A stretch of DNA of 15,710 nucleotides from the NCBI GenBank assembly GCA_944390185.1, contig CALXPA010000016.1, positions 1 through 15,710 on the forward strand, read 5' to 3'. Below, one piece after another: positions 1-8,233 of the stretch. The notes under the pieces were generated by a model, which saw nothing but the letters and a program-made list of their open reading frames with translations, was not told where the DNA came from and ran no database searches. Position numbers and translations under genes: made by a program. Source of the stretch: an uncultured Alphaproteobacteria bacterium. GTDB lineage: Bacteria; Pseudomonadota; Alphaproteobacteria; Rs-D84. Each line of letters begins with the position of its first letter. Positions within the stretch are counted from its first letter, which is position 1.

Positions 1-756
1 GTTGTCTTGGCAGATGCAGATATTGTTCATCGCAGTAATCCAGAAACAGGTGGAATATTGGAAATCGTTGTTCACAGAATTTCTGATAACGCGGTGTCAA
101 TTGTTAATGAGGCGCTGGGGAAATATTCGGATATAGATGGTATTGTGTTGGATTTGCGTGCCGCAACAGGGGATGATGAACGGGCGGCGGCCAAATTCGC
201 GGGGCTGTTCATTGGGGCGGTGCCTGTTATGCGAATCGCACAAACCGCCCAGGAAGAAGTAGAGGTAATCCCCGGTGGCGATGCAATTACGGATGCGCCG
301 GTCGTTGTCTTGATGTCAAATATGACACGCGGCACAGCCGAGGCGATTGTTGCCGCATTTTATGAAAATGAACGTGGGGTTTTGGTTGGTACGCCAACAG
401 CCGGAGACGCACGAATCGCAACGCGTATAGATTTAGATAATGGCGGCGCGTTGGAGCTGTTGAACAAGTCTATTAAAACGGGGTCGGGACGTGATATTGA
501 TGGACGCGGAATTTTCCCAATTGTATGTCTGTCTAATATACGATCGATAAATCAACAGGAAGCATTCTTTTTAAATGTTATAAATAATGATTTTCGTGCA
601 CAAGATTTTAACCAAGATGACGATGTCAGTCCAGATGTGTTGCGGCGTGGGTGTCCGGTTATTACCAGTGGTACGGATGAAGACGCGCTGGCAACGGCTG
701 TGGCGGTTAAAATACTGACAGATACCAAAGTGTATGGTAAATTGTTGGCGGAATAA
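1..756 (+). CDS. S41 (C-terminal processing) protease-like protein, 3' part, probably catalytically dead
   Basis: The frame is open from the first base, so the gene starts upstream of the window. The 251 visible residues match the protease core of the S41/tail-specific protease family. The family's strand motif appears as GIVLDLRAATGD, the active-site helix region as APVVVLMSNMTRGTAEAI, then VLVGTPTAGDA, and the late signature SGRDIDGRGIFP. In E. coli Prc the catalytic Ser lies in SASASE and the Lys follows GEPTFG. Aligned on those blocks, the Ser position here is Gly (bases 331-333) and the Lys position is Asp (406-408). I infer a non-proteolytic S41 homologue, perhaps a binding or scaffold protein in the periplasm. 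Any PDZ domain and signal peptide would lie outside the window. A PAP2 phosphatase follows 22 bases later, so the two are probably co-transcribed. The family call is fairly sure; the loss of activity rests on a hand alignment. Confidence 0.72.
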   Translation, partial: VVLADADIVHRSNPETGGILEIVVHRISDNAVSIVNEALGKYSDIDGIVLDLRAATGDDERAAAKFAGLFIGAVPVMRIAQTAQEEVEVIPGGDAITDAPVVVLMSNMTRGTAEAIVAAFYENERGVLVGTPTAGDARIATRIDLDNGGALELLNKSIKTGSGRDIDGRGIFPIVCLSNIRSINQQEAFFLNVINNDFRAQDFNQDDDVSPDVLRRGCPVITSGTDEDALATAVAVKILTDTKVYGKLLAE

Positions 757-778
757 TTTATAACCAAGCGGAGATGAT

Positions 779-1477
779 ATGTTTTTAACCAAAGATAACA
801 AAATCAAGTGGAAATGGTTAGGTGTTGGGGCGGCTGTTACAGCTGGGCTGGTTGCGCTGGGAATATTATGGTTTGACAAGCCGTTATATTTATTCTTGCG
901 TAATTTTGATTGCGGTTTATTCCGCGTGTTTGATGTGGTGTTTGCCGCAAAAATATGGTTGTTGGTATCTGCGGTTGTGCTGGTGGTGTTTTATATAAAA
1001 AAAGCATGGTCAGTGCCACCGCGTATCAGAAACGCGCGCAATCATATCAGTGTGGCTGTTATTATGAAAGATTTTTGGAACAAGGTTCGTAACAGCTATG
1101 CCGTGTTTGTTTTGTCATCTGTGTTGGCGGCCAGCGCGGTTGCAGGCGTGCTGAAGGTTTTGATTGGGCGTGCGCGTCCGGTGTTCTTCGAAGCGCTGGA
1201 TATGACCGGATTTTTTCCGCCGTCGTTTGAATGGGCGTTTAATTCAATGCCATCAGGGCATACGGTGGCAACGTTCGCGGGGTTGGTTATGTTGGGGCTG
1301 TTGGCGCCGCGGGTAAAGTGGTTTACGTGGACATTGGCGATTGTTGTGGGAATATCGCGTGTATGTGTCGGGGCGCATTGGCCGTCTGATGTTATTTTGG
1401 GGGCCTTTATTGGTATGGCAATGGCCGATTTGGTCAAGGCGTTGCTGAAACGGCATGGCGCAGACATTATAAAATAA
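779..1477 (+). CDS. PAP2-family membrane phosphatase
   Basis: This 232-residue integral membrane protein carries all three phosphatase motifs of the PAP2/acid phosphatase superfamily. They are K-x6-RP at residues 126-134 (KVLIGRARP), PSGH at 158-161, and SR-x5-H-x3-D at 193-204. Hydrophobic segments lie near residues 13-31, 58-73, 107-128, 162-176, 182-196 and 205-220. Known relatives dephosphorylate lipid phosphates such as phosphatidic acid, phosphatidylglycerol phosphate or undecaprenyl pyrophosphate, with the active site facing the periplasm; the substrate cannot be read here. The ATG at 779 has a GGAG at 770-773. Another ATG at 774 is out of frame. The 22-base gap to the upstream S41-like gene suggests one transcript. 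Confidence 0.9.
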   Translation: MFLTKDNKIKWKWLGVGAAVTAGLVALGILWFDKPLYLFLRNFDCGLFRVFDVVFAAKIWLLVSAVVLVVFYIKKAWSVPPRIRNARNHISVAVIMKDFWNKVRNSYAVFVLSSVLAASAVAGVLKVLIGRARPVFFEALDMTGFFPPSFEWAFNSMPSGHTVATFAGLVMLGLLAPRVKWFTWTLAIVVGISRVCVGAHWPSDVILGAFIGMAMADLVKALLKRHGADIIK

Positions 1478-1506
1478 TTTATGTGTGTGCTAACAATATT
1501 TGCTTT

Positions 1507-1519
1507 TTTGTGATAGAAT
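1507..1519 (+). promoter_or_regulatory. Extended -10 promoter of ftsK, likely leaderless transcript
   Basis: TTTGTGATAGAAT reads as a TGn extended -10 with hexamer TAGAAT at 1514-1519. No good -35 is visible. Transcription would start near 1526, one base before the ATG at 1527. No Shine-Dalgarno sequence precedes that ATG, which agrees with a leaderless mRNA. Near-identical 13-mers precede the genes at 8234 and 14727. Confidence 0.55.
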
Positions 1520-1526
1520 ACAGCGG

Positions 1527-3788
1527 ATGGGACAGGAATCTGCTTTTTTACCCCAACGAATTTCTGGCGCACTGAAGTCATTGGTGCGGCGGGTTGTTGG
1601 TGGAACTGTGTTGCTGGTTGCGGTGTGGGCAATCGGTGCAATGATTTTTTTTAACCCTGGATTGGACGGCTTTGCTGTGGCCAGCACATTTGGAACCCAG
1701 ACTGTGATGGGAAATGTTGTCGGGTTCTTGCGTGGGATGGTCGGATTTGTCCCAGGGCTGTTTGTGGTTTTGTGCATTGCCCGCTGGGGATTAGAATGGC
1801 TGATGAACTGGGGCGACGATGTGGCGCCAGAGTATAATTTTTTGCGGACCTGTATCGCAATTTGTGCCGGTGCCGCCGGGATGGGAATGATTGCGCCATC
1901 GTATGCGTTTGGCGGCATGTTGGGCAGTTTGGCAACCGTGGATTTGTACAGCTTGATTGGTAATTGGACCGTGTTGGTCGGGATTGCGCTGGTGGCGGTA
2001 TTTTGTATGTTAGCGTCCGTGACGTTGCATATAAAGTGGGTGCATATTAAAAGCGCGCTGTATACAGTGTGGCGCGGAATACGGTGGTTGCTGTCGGTGT
2101 TTCATCTGGCCCCGGGTGCCCAGTATGATGCGGATGTGGATACAGATGAAGATACAGATGATGCCGATGAAAATCAGGACGATGCAGATGAACCAGATAC
2201 AACAGATCGCGCCGGGAAAAAGCGGGCTGGGGCACGACGGACAGAAAAGAAACGTACGCGTCGCGTGGCATCGCGTGATGATGGCACGCCACATGAATAT
2301 GAATTACCAGATCCGGCGTTTTTGGAATATTCGCACTTTGCGAAAAATGTTGTGACCCCGGAATTAAAGCGTAATGCCAGTGCAATGGAAATACACTTTG
2401 CTGAATATGGGGTCGAAGGCAAGGTGGTCGGAATTCGTCCGGGACCGATTGTGACGCTGTACGAATTTTTGCCAAAAATGGGTGTTCGTATGGCGGATAT
2501 AAAAAAGACGGTTACAGATATGACACGCGCAATGGCCGCAGAAAATATCCGTATTGCACATATCCCCAGCACGCAATTAATTGGTGTCGAAATGGCGAAT
2601 CTAAAGCCCCAGACCGTGCGTTTCAGATCATTGGTGGAAAATGACGCGTTTGTGAATTCTAGGTATAAAATACCGTTGGCGTTGGGGGTCAGTATTGGTG
2701 GCGATGCCATGTATTATGATTTGGCCAAGATGCCGCATATGTTGATTGCCGGGCGTACGGGGTCTGGGAAATCTGTGTTCGTACAGTCGATTATTACGTC
2801 GATTGTTTATCACTTTACCCCCGATAGATGCAAGTTGATGATTATCGATCCAAAGGGGGTTGATTTTGGTTGCTGGGATGATATACCGCACCTGATTACA
2901 CCAATTGTAAAACTGGATCCGAATGCGGCGGTGAATGCGTTGAAATGGGCCGTCAACGAAATGGAAAATCGGTATAAGCAATTACAAAAGTTAGAGGCCA
3001 GAAATATAGAATCTTATAACGAAATTGCCGCGCAAAAGCGCGCCAGTGGTGAACGGGTTACTGAACAAATCGCCGTCGGTACCGATGAAGAAACGGGTGA
3101 ATTGTTGTTTGAAACCCAAGACGTTGATTTGTCTGACATGCCATATATCGTTATCGTCGTGGACGAGGTGGCAGACCTGATGAACGTTGCCCGTAAAGAG
3201 GTTGAGGCGTGTATCCAGCGTATCGCACAGAAAGCGCGCGCCGCAGGTATCCATCTGGTTATGGCGACCCAGCGTCCAGATGCAACAATTATTACGGGGG
3301 TTATCAAGGCAAACTTTCCAACGCGTGTGTCGTTCCAGGCGCGCAGTGGAATTGATTCTATGACCACGTTGGGCGAAAAAGGGGCCGAACAGTTATTGGC
3401 GCGTGGCGATATGTTGTTCAGCGAAGCAGGGCGGGTACCGGTGCGTATCCATGGCGCATTAATCGATGATGATGAATTAAAGCGTGTCGGTAATTTCTTG
3501 CGTGCCCAGGGGGCGCCAGAATACGCCGATGGCGTAACAGATGGTGGTGATGGTTCTGTTGGCGCGATTCCGGGGGTGCCGGGCGCCGTACCAACCAAGG
3601 CAGATAAAGATGCGGATTTATATACCCAGGCCAAGGAATATGTGCTGCGCGATAAAAAGCCAACGATTTCGTATATCCAACGTCGTCTGGGCGTCGGATA
3701 TAACAAGGCGGCCGGTTTTATGGAACGGATGGAGGCCGAAGGCATCGTCAGTGCCCCAGATGCGAATAATAAACGGCATATATTATAG
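1527..3788 (+). CDS. ftsK: DNA translocase FtsK/SpoIIIE
   Basis: FtsK is the septal ATP-driven motor that moves chromosome ends and activates dimer resolution at dif during division. The 753-residue protein has about four hydrophobic segments in residues 20-170. A linker at about 200-250 is first very acidic and then very basic. The alpha/beta motor domains follow, with Walker A GRTGSGKS at 409-416 and Walker B IVIVVDE ending at D546-E547. The C-terminus (about 697-753) is a winged-helix gamma domain (TISYIQRRLGVGYNKAAGFM), which in relatives reads KOPS-type sequences. The length suits the shorter alphaproteobacterial FtsK proteins. I chose ATG 1527 over an in-frame TTG at 1500, because the -10 box at 1514-1519 would lie inside the longer version. 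Confidence 0.95.
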   Translation: MGQESAFLPQRISGALKSLVRRVVGGTVLLVAVWAIGAMIFFNPGLDGFAVASTFGTQTVMGNVVGFLRGMVGFVPGLFVVLCIARWGLEWLMNWGDDVAPEYNFLRTCIAICAGAAGMGMIAPSYAFGGMLGSLATVDLYSLIGNWTVLVGIALVAVFCMLASVTLHIKWVHIKSALYTVWRGIRWLLSVFHLAPGAQYDADVDTDEDTDDADENQDDADEPDTTDRAGKKRAGARRTEKKRTRRVASRDDGTPHEYELPDPAFLEYSHFAKNVVTPELKRNASAMEIHFAEYGVEGKVVGIRPGPIVTLYEFLPKMGVRMADIKKTVTDMTRAMAAENIRIAHIPSTQLIGVEMANLKPQTVRFRSLVENDAFVNSRYKIPLALGVSIGGDAMYYDLAKMPHMLIAGRTGSGKSVFVQSIITSIVYHFTPDRCKLMIIDPKGVDFGCWDDIPHLITPIVKLDPNAAVNALKWAVNEMENRYKQLQKLEARNIESYNEIAAQKRASGERVTEQIAVGTDEETGELLFETQDVDLSDMPYIVIVVDEVADLMNVARKEVEACIQRIAQKARAAGIHLVMATQRPDATIITGVIKANFPTRVSFQARSGIDSMTTLGEKGAEQLLARGDMLFSEAGRVPVRIHGALIDDDELKRVGNFLRAQGAPEYADGVTDGGDGSVGAIPGVPGAVPTKADKDADLYTQAKEYVLRDKKPTISYIQRRLGVGYNKAAGFMERMEAEGIVSAPDANNKRHIL

Positions 3789-3793
3789 GAATC

Positions 3794-3813
3794 TGTCCTG
3801 GGGGGGCAGGGTA
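3794..3813 (+). terminator. Weak hairpin after ftsK
   Basis: CCTG and CAGG flank a loop of six G (3797-3810). The stem can be extended outward by wobble and A-T pairs. A T-rich stretch follows only after about ten more bases, so it is a poor intrinsic terminator. It could instead be chance; confidence is low. Confidence 0.22.
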
Positions 3814-3848
3814 TGGGGTCGTGTTATTTTACTTTTTTATAGACCCTT

Positions 3849-3861
3849 TTTATGGTATAAT
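3849..3861 (+). promoter_or_regulatory. Extended -10 promoter of the first barrel gene
   Basis: TTTATGGTATAAT contains a perfect TATAAT at 3856-3861 preceded by TGG, an extended -10. The predicted start near 3868 leaves a leader of about 18 bases. That leader carries a strong Shine-Dalgarno AAGGAG at 3871-3876 for the ATG at 3886. Confidence 0.6.
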
Positions 3862-3885
3862 TTTCAGCAAAAGGAGATTTAAGTA

Positions 3886-5091
3886 ATGAAAAAATATTTG
3901 TCTTGGGCCGCATTGGTAATTGGTGTGTTCGCAATGACGCCGGGGGTGGCGGCAACGAATTCAGGAACACGCGGCGCGTCTAGTGCAGATTTAACCAGTG
4001 GACCGGCTGTGCGCGAACGGACCCAGGTGAATTATGAAAAATATGAAACACGTACATCAACCAAAACGTACGATGCGGCAGATGCCAAGAATCTGTATTA
4101 TACACAGCCGGCCAGCCGCAGTGCACTGTATAAACAATATGCCACAGGTTCCACCAATGCAGGTGCGCCCGCCGTGGCCACGGTGCGTACCACGCGGTCA
4201 GAAACATATCGTACAGAATTGCGGCGCAAATATTATTTGGCGCATCCGTTCTTTCAACCGTTACAGGGTAAATTTGGTTCGGTGACAGATTTGTCTTATA
4301 CGGGGGCGGGGTACGATATGACCATTACGCCACTGGTCGCAGCGCCATCACATACGGGTGCGTGGGATATGTCGCAATTCGCAATCAAAGAAGATTTTAG
4401 TTATGGTATCACAGATCGGTTCGCAGTATTGGCCATGGCGCAGTATAATATTGCAGATACCACGTTTGATTGGAATGACCTGGCCGACAGCAGTATGGAT
4501 GATAATGGATTTGATGTATTAGGGCTGGGGGTGCAATGGCGGTTTGTTGATACAACTGATTGGATTGCAACACTGTCTGCGTATTATCAATACCAAGATG
4601 ATTTTTCTAATAACATCGTACTGGATTTAAAGGGTGGGTACAAGATTGGTCGATCCACGCTGTACGGGTTGGGACGCGCCTGGTATATTATGTTGGATGG
4701 CAATATGTATGGTAATGGCGTTACCAACAGCAGTGGTGAAACCGAATTCATCGCGTATGACATGAATGTGGATTCATTGTTCTATGCCGAAGGTGGTCTG
4801 GGCGTGTTCAGTGTTCTGGATGAAGATTGGACACTGAATGTCGAAGGGGTGTTTGGTTACTATGATTGGCATAATCAATTGAATATCAAGGCCGCAATCG
4901 GATGGCAGCCGAATGACTGGGTCGCACTGAACCTGTATGGTAAATTTGCGCTGTATGATTCTGCAGATGGTCAAGATTTTCCGTTCTTGGTGACAGATTA
5001 CGAGACCGGGAAATGGGAACATATGGCGACGGCGCATCTGGACGGGTATTCCGAAATGACGGTCGGGTTACAGGCAATCTTTTCATTCTGA
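3886..5091 (+). CDS. Outer-membrane beta-barrel protein (first of a tandem pair)
   Basis: This is a 401-residue exported protein. The N-terminus is a signal peptide, with hydrophobic residues 5-17 and a likely cleavage after VAA at 23. Residues 24 to about 115 are polar and rich in Ser, Thr, Tyr and Ala, probably periplasmic or surface. From about 120 onward the chain alternates short aromatic-rich strands with polar turns (for example SYGITDRFAVLAMAQY and LNVEGVFGYYDWH). It ends in a beta strand with a terminal Phe (GLQAIFSF), the signal that the BAM machinery recognises. The next gene shares the SYGI-DR block and the overall layout, so the two are paralogues. Its function (porin, adhesin or transporter) cannot be told. 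The start is fixed by AAGGAG nine bases upstream of the ATG. Confidence 0.8.
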   Translation: MKKYLSWAALVIGVFAMTPGVAATNSGTRGASSADLTSGPAVRERTQVNYEKYETRTSTKTYDAADAKNLYYTQPASRSALYKQYATGSTNAGAPAVATVRTTRSETYRTELRRKYYLAHPFFQPLQGKFGSVTDLSYTGAGYDMTITPLVAAPSHTGAWDMSQFAIKEDFSYGITDRFAVLAMAQYNIADTTFDWNDLADSSMDDNGFDVLGLGVQWRFVDTTDWIATLSAYYQYQDDFSNNIVLDLKGGYKIGRSTLYGLGRAWYIMLDGNMYGNGVTNSSGETEFIAYDMNVDSLFYAEGGLGVFSVLDEDWTLNVEGVFGYYDWHNQLNIKAAIGWQPNDWVALNLYGKFALYDSADGQDFPFLVTDYETGKWEHMATAHLDGYSEMTVGLQAIFSF

Positions 5092-5137
5092 TTGTATAAG
5101 AATATTGATTAACGTCTGAAACAATAGGGCAGAGAGA

Positions 5138-5863
5138 ATGCGTAGACTTTTATACACTGGATTAATCGCAATGTTGGCGATGGTGCCGTATGTGGGTGTG
5201 GCGCACGCACAAGATTTGACACGCGACACGTCCGATCCGCTGTACATACAGGCAACGGGCGAAGTGTTGTCGGAAACAACATTGACATATTGGGATAATG
5301 TGTTGCGCCTGGGCGAGCGGTTGTCTTATGGTATAAATGATCGTCTGGTCATTGGGGCGATGGTCCATTTTCAACAGGATTTTGATGGCCCCGAAGATGG
5401 ATTTTCGGCGCTGGATTTGGGCGGTGTTTATCGTGTCGGAACAGCCGCAGGAAACAGTGCACATATAATATCGGATGTGCTGTTCGGGTTAAAGGTTGGC
5501 GGTTCGTCACATGTGCGGACGCCGTATTATGCAGATTCAACATATTATGCTGGTTATCGTTTCGGACGCCAATGGGCCGGGGTGACGTTGGCCGCGACGG
5601 TTCAGTCCAATTGGATATTTGATGACCAACGTGGAATGGCCTATATCGACTTTGTTCCAGAGGCGTATTTTCGTATCGCCCAAGATTGGCGGCTGGGGAC
5701 GCAGTTTACGTTGCGCAAGGCAACCAATCCGCACTATGACCAAGAATGGCTGGGCGGGAAAATTGTGCGTCAGTATGGACGTACCCAGTATGCGGGACAT
5801 CTGGACTATGAATTCGAAAGTGATGAATTACAGGTCGGGGTGGATGTAAATGTCCTGTTCTAG
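5138..5863 (+). CDS. Outer-membrane beta-barrel protein (second of a tandem pair)
   Basis: The 241-residue protein has a clear signal peptide, with charged MRR, a hydrophobic core at 5-19 and a cleavage site AHA at 22-24. The rest is a strand-rich chain ending in a terminal Phe (VGVDVNVLF), as expected of a BAM-assembled barrel. The segment ERLSYGINDRLVIGAM matches EDFSYGITDRFAVLAM in the gene upstream, so the two descend from one ancestor. This copy lacks the long polar N-terminal stretch. The gap between them is 46 bases with no good terminator, so co-transcription is likely. A TATAAG at 5095-5100 might add a weak internal promoter. The ribosome binding site is an imperfect AGGGCAGAGAG just before the ATG. 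No function can be assigned. Confidence 0.78.
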   Translation: MRRLLYTGLIAMLAMVPYVGVAHAQDLTRDTSDPLYIQATGEVLSETTLTYWDNVLRLGERLSYGINDRLVIGAMVHFQQDFDGPEDGFSALDLGGVYRVGTAAGNSAHIISDVLFGLKVGGSSHVRTPYYADSTYYAGYRFGRQWAGVTLAATVQSNWIFDDQRGMAYIDFVPEAYFRIAQDWRLGTQFTLRKATNPHYDQEWLGGKIVRQYGRTQYAGHLDYEFESDELQVGVDVNVLF

Positions 5864-5870
5864 AACCTGG

Positions 5871-5898
5871 TTGACATTTTTAAAGTTAGTGTAATAAT
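5871..5898 (+). promoter_or_regulatory. Sigma-70-type promoter of fabD, likely leaderless transcript
   Basis: A perfect TTGACA at 5871-5876, a 16-base spacer and AATAAT at 5893-5898 form a good housekeeping promoter. The start would fall near 5905, two bases before the fabD ATG at 5907. No Shine-Dalgarno is present, so the message should be leaderless. Unlike the other promoters in this window, it relies on a -35 box. Confidence 0.65.
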
Positions 5899-5906
5899 TT
5901 GTTCTG

Positions 5907-6872
5907 ATGTTTTCAGAGAAAATTGTTTTTGTCTTTCCGGGACAAGGGTCGCAGTATGTCGGTATGGGACGGGACTTGTATGACGAGTATCCGGTTGTCC
6001 GTCATACGTTTGAACAGGTGTCGGATATTTCTGGTAAAAATGTTGTGGCGGCGTGTTTTGATGGCCCAGATGAGGTTTTAAATCGTCCAGAATTGACATC
6101 GTTGGGGACATTTGCACATTCTGTGGCAATCGCCCGTATTATAGAGAGTAATTTTGGTGCGCCACTGTACCAGGTTGGTTATGCGCTGGTGGGGCATTCT
6201 ATGGGGCAATATTCTGCGCTGCATTGTGCAGGCAGTCTGACCATGGATAACGCAGTAAAATTATTATCGGCGCGGTCAACATATATGTCGATGACCGATA
6301 AAATGGGCGGCGGAATGGCGTGTGTTGTGGGACTGGATCGGGAAACATTGGAAATGTGCCTGATGGCCGCCAATGGACATGGGTATGCGGCAATATCAAA
6401 CTATAATGCGCGGGACCAGTTCGTGATAAGTGGCCAGAACGATGCACTGGATGTTGTCGTCGCGCGGGCCCAGGCGCGTGGTGCAAAACTGGCCAAGCGT
6501 TTAAATGTTGCCGTGCCGGCGCATTGTGCACTGATGGAAAATGCGAAATTGTTATTGCAACGTCGGCTGGAGGCAACAGATGTTCAGCCGCCAAAAACAA
6601 ACTGGTTTTCAAATCAGACGGCGAATATTATGTCTAATCCCCAGGATGTTAAAGATGCGCTGGCGGGGCAAATGACCCAGGGTGTGCGATGGGTGGATAT
6701 TATGGAAAAGTTCCCAGAATATAACATTACATGTGCATACGAACTGGGGCCGGGGCGCGTGTTGACCGGATTGATAAATCGTGCAAACGTCGGGTGTCGT
6801 GCCAAGGCCACGGGAAATCTGGCGCGGGTTCGGGCGATGTTGGCCGAAATGGAAAGTAGAATGGCGCGCTAG
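5907..6872 (+). CDS. fabD: Malonyl-CoA:ACP transacylase
   Basis: FabD moves the malonyl group from CoA to acyl carrier protein, supplying the extender unit of type II fatty acid synthesis in the cytoplasm. The 321-residue protein shows the family's oxyanion block FPGQGSQ (10-16) and the nucleophile elbow GHSMG with Ser98. It also shows the carboxylate-binding Arg near 123, the SNYNA block near 164-168, the catalytic His206 in VPAHCALM, and the C-terminal ELGPGRVLTGL. The residue after the elbow is Gln (GHSMGQYSAL), where many homologues have Glu. The gene stands alone, without fabH, fabG, acpP or fabF beside it in this window. Its stop overlaps that of rarA on the other strand within a CTAG at 6869-6872. 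Confidence 0.95.
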   Translation: MFSEKIVFVFPGQGSQYVGMGRDLYDEYPVVRHTFEQVSDISGKNVVAACFDGPDEVLNRPELTSLGTFAHSVAIARIIESNFGAPLYQVGYALVGHSMGQYSALHCAGSLTMDNAVKLLSARSTYMSMTDKMGGGMACVVGLDRETLEMCLMAANGHGYAAISNYNARDQFVISGQNDALDVVVARAQARGAKLAKRLNVAVPAHCALMENAKLLLQRRLEATDVQPPKTNWFSNQTANIMSNPQDVKDALAGQMTQGVRWVDIMEKFPEYNITCAYELGPGRVLTGLINRANVGCRAKATGNLARVRAMLAEMESRMAR

Positions 6873-8155
6873 GTCGTTGGTGTTTTTTTGATTTTTTCCC
6901 GCAATGCATCCCAATATTCCAGGCGTTTTTTTATCTCGCGCTCAAAGCCGCGTTCGATTGGGTAATAGAATTTTTGTCGTTGCATAGATTCTGGAAAGCA
7001 ATTTTGGCCGGAAAATCCAGATTCTGTATCTGGTTCGTATATATATCCTGCGCCGTATCCCATGTCGCGCATCATGCGGGTTGGGGCATTCAGAATATTT
7101 TTTGGGGGCATCAGACTGCCTGTGTTACGGGCTGTGCGATATGCCGCCGTCTGGGCGCGATAATTCGCCGTGCTTTTTGGGGCCGTGCCCAGGTATATCA
7201 CCAATTCTGTCAGTGCCAGGTCACCTTCGGGACTGCCCATGCGTTCGTATATTTGCCACGCCGCCAATGCCATTTGCATCGCGTTCGGGTCGGCCAGACC
7301 AATATCTTCCATTGCGAATCGCGCCAGACGACGAAATAGGTACATAGGATCCTGGCCAGATGTCATCATGCGTGCCGTCCAATACAGGGCCGCATCAGTA
7401 TCACTGGCACGCAGCGATTTGTGCACCGCAGATATTAAATTATAGTGTTCATCCCCCGTTTTGTCGGACAATGGTGCACGCTTTTGTATTGCGGCGTCCA
7501 GTGCATCAGATGATAATTTCTTTTTGAAATTCGCATTTGTCAGATATTCAATCGTGTTCAATAAAAATCGGGCGTCGCCGTCGGCCATTTGGGCCAGGTG
7601 TGTACGTGCATCATTATCCAATGGTAATTTTTTCCCCAAGAATTCTTCGGCCCGTGATGTCAGGGTTAACAAATCTTCGGTTGATAACGGTTGCAGAACA
7701 CCAATATGACAGCGTGACAATAACGCGTTGTTCAAATTAAAACTGGGGTTTTCTGTGGTCGCGCCCATGAATACAACGGTTCCATCTTCCAGATAGGGCA
7801 GCAATGTATCCTGTTGCGTTTTGTTAAAGCGATGAATTTCGTCAATAAACAACAATGTTCCACGGCCAATGTCACGGTTCATACGCGCGGCATCCATTGC
7901 CTTTTTTATATCTGCGGTCCCAGAAAACACCGCGGACATCGCAACAAAATCCATATCTACAGATTTCGCCAATGCGCGGGCAATTGTTGTCTTGCCGCAT
8001 CCCGGTGGCCCCCATAAAATCAGATTAGATAATTTGTGATTGTCAACCATTCGGCGTACCAGACCGTTTTCACCTAATAATTGCTGTTGGCCGACAATTT
8101 CATCGATTGTCGATGGTCGCATCAGGTCTGCAAGTGGTCTGTTCTCGGATGGCAT
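6869..8155 (-). CDS. rarA: Replication-associated recombination protein RarA (MgsA), AAA+ ATPase
   Basis: RarA is a clamp-loader-like AAA+ ATPase that acts at stalled replication forks and interacts with SSB. The 428-residue protein has the family's N-terminus (RPLADLMRPSTIDEIVGQ), Walker A GPPGCGKT at 49-56, Walker B LLFIDEIHRF with D105-E106, and sensor 1 GATTENPSF near 131-139. A helical C-terminal half has the typical ISAVHKSLRASDTDAALYW and the tetramerisation region up to YWDALREKIKK. The length is normal. No Shine-Dalgarno precedes the ATG at 8155. A TAAAAT at 8166-8161 lies only five bases from it, so this message may also be leaderless, though that promoter is weak. It diverges from the mucR-like gene across a very AT-rich 78 bases. 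Confidence 0.95.
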   Translation of the reverse strand: MPSENRPLADLMRPSTIDEIVGQQQLLGENGLVRRMVDNHKLSNLILWGPPGCGKTTIARALAKSVDMDFVAMSAVFSGTADIKKAMDAARMNRDIGRGTLLFIDEIHRFNKTQQDTLLPYLEDGTVVFMGATTENPSFNLNNALLSRCHIGVLQPLSTEDLLTLTSRAEEFLGKKLPLDNDARTHLAQMADGDARFLLNTIEYLTNANFKKKLSSDALDAAIQKRAPLSDKTGDEHYNLISAVHKSLRASDTDAALYWTARMMTSGQDPMYLFRRLARFAMEDIGLADPNAMQMALAAWQIYERMGSPEGDLALTELVIYLGTAPKSTANYRAQTAAYRTARNTGSLMPPKNILNAPTRMMRDMGYGAGYIYEPDTESGFSGQNCFPESMQRQKFYYPIERGFEREIKKRLEYWDALREKIKKTPTT

Positions 8156-8188
8156 TTTATATTTTACTGTGATTTTATTTAGTCTTTA

Positions 8189-8201
8189 TTTGTGATATAA
8201 T
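8189..8201 (+). promoter_or_regulatory. Extended -10 promoter of the mucR-led operon
   Basis: TTTGTGATATAAT holds a perfect TATAAT at 8196-8201 preceded by TGA. The predicted start near 8208 gives a leader of about 26 bases, which contains AAGGA at 8220-8224 for the TTG start at 8234. The surrounding 8156-8233 is strongly AT-rich, the kind of DNA that MucR/Ros proteins bind, so autoregulation is plausible but not shown. Confidence 0.6.
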
Positions 8202-8233
8202 GAATCTTAGAAAAAAAACAAGGATTTATCAAG

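Noticed and set aside
1487..1509. Possible terminator after the PAP2 gene (GCTAAC...TTGC followed by T-run)
   Set aside because: The arms do not pair well; the T-run is better read as the upstream part of the ftsK promoter.
3014..3745. 243-codon minus-strand open frame opposite ftsK
   Set aside because: It mirrors the FtsK motor and gamma domains and has no recognisable features or ribosome binding site.
7412..7480. GTGCAC strings at 7422 and 7474 that resemble the start of the repeat
   Set aside because: They lie in conserved RarA coding sequence and lack the right half of the repeat.
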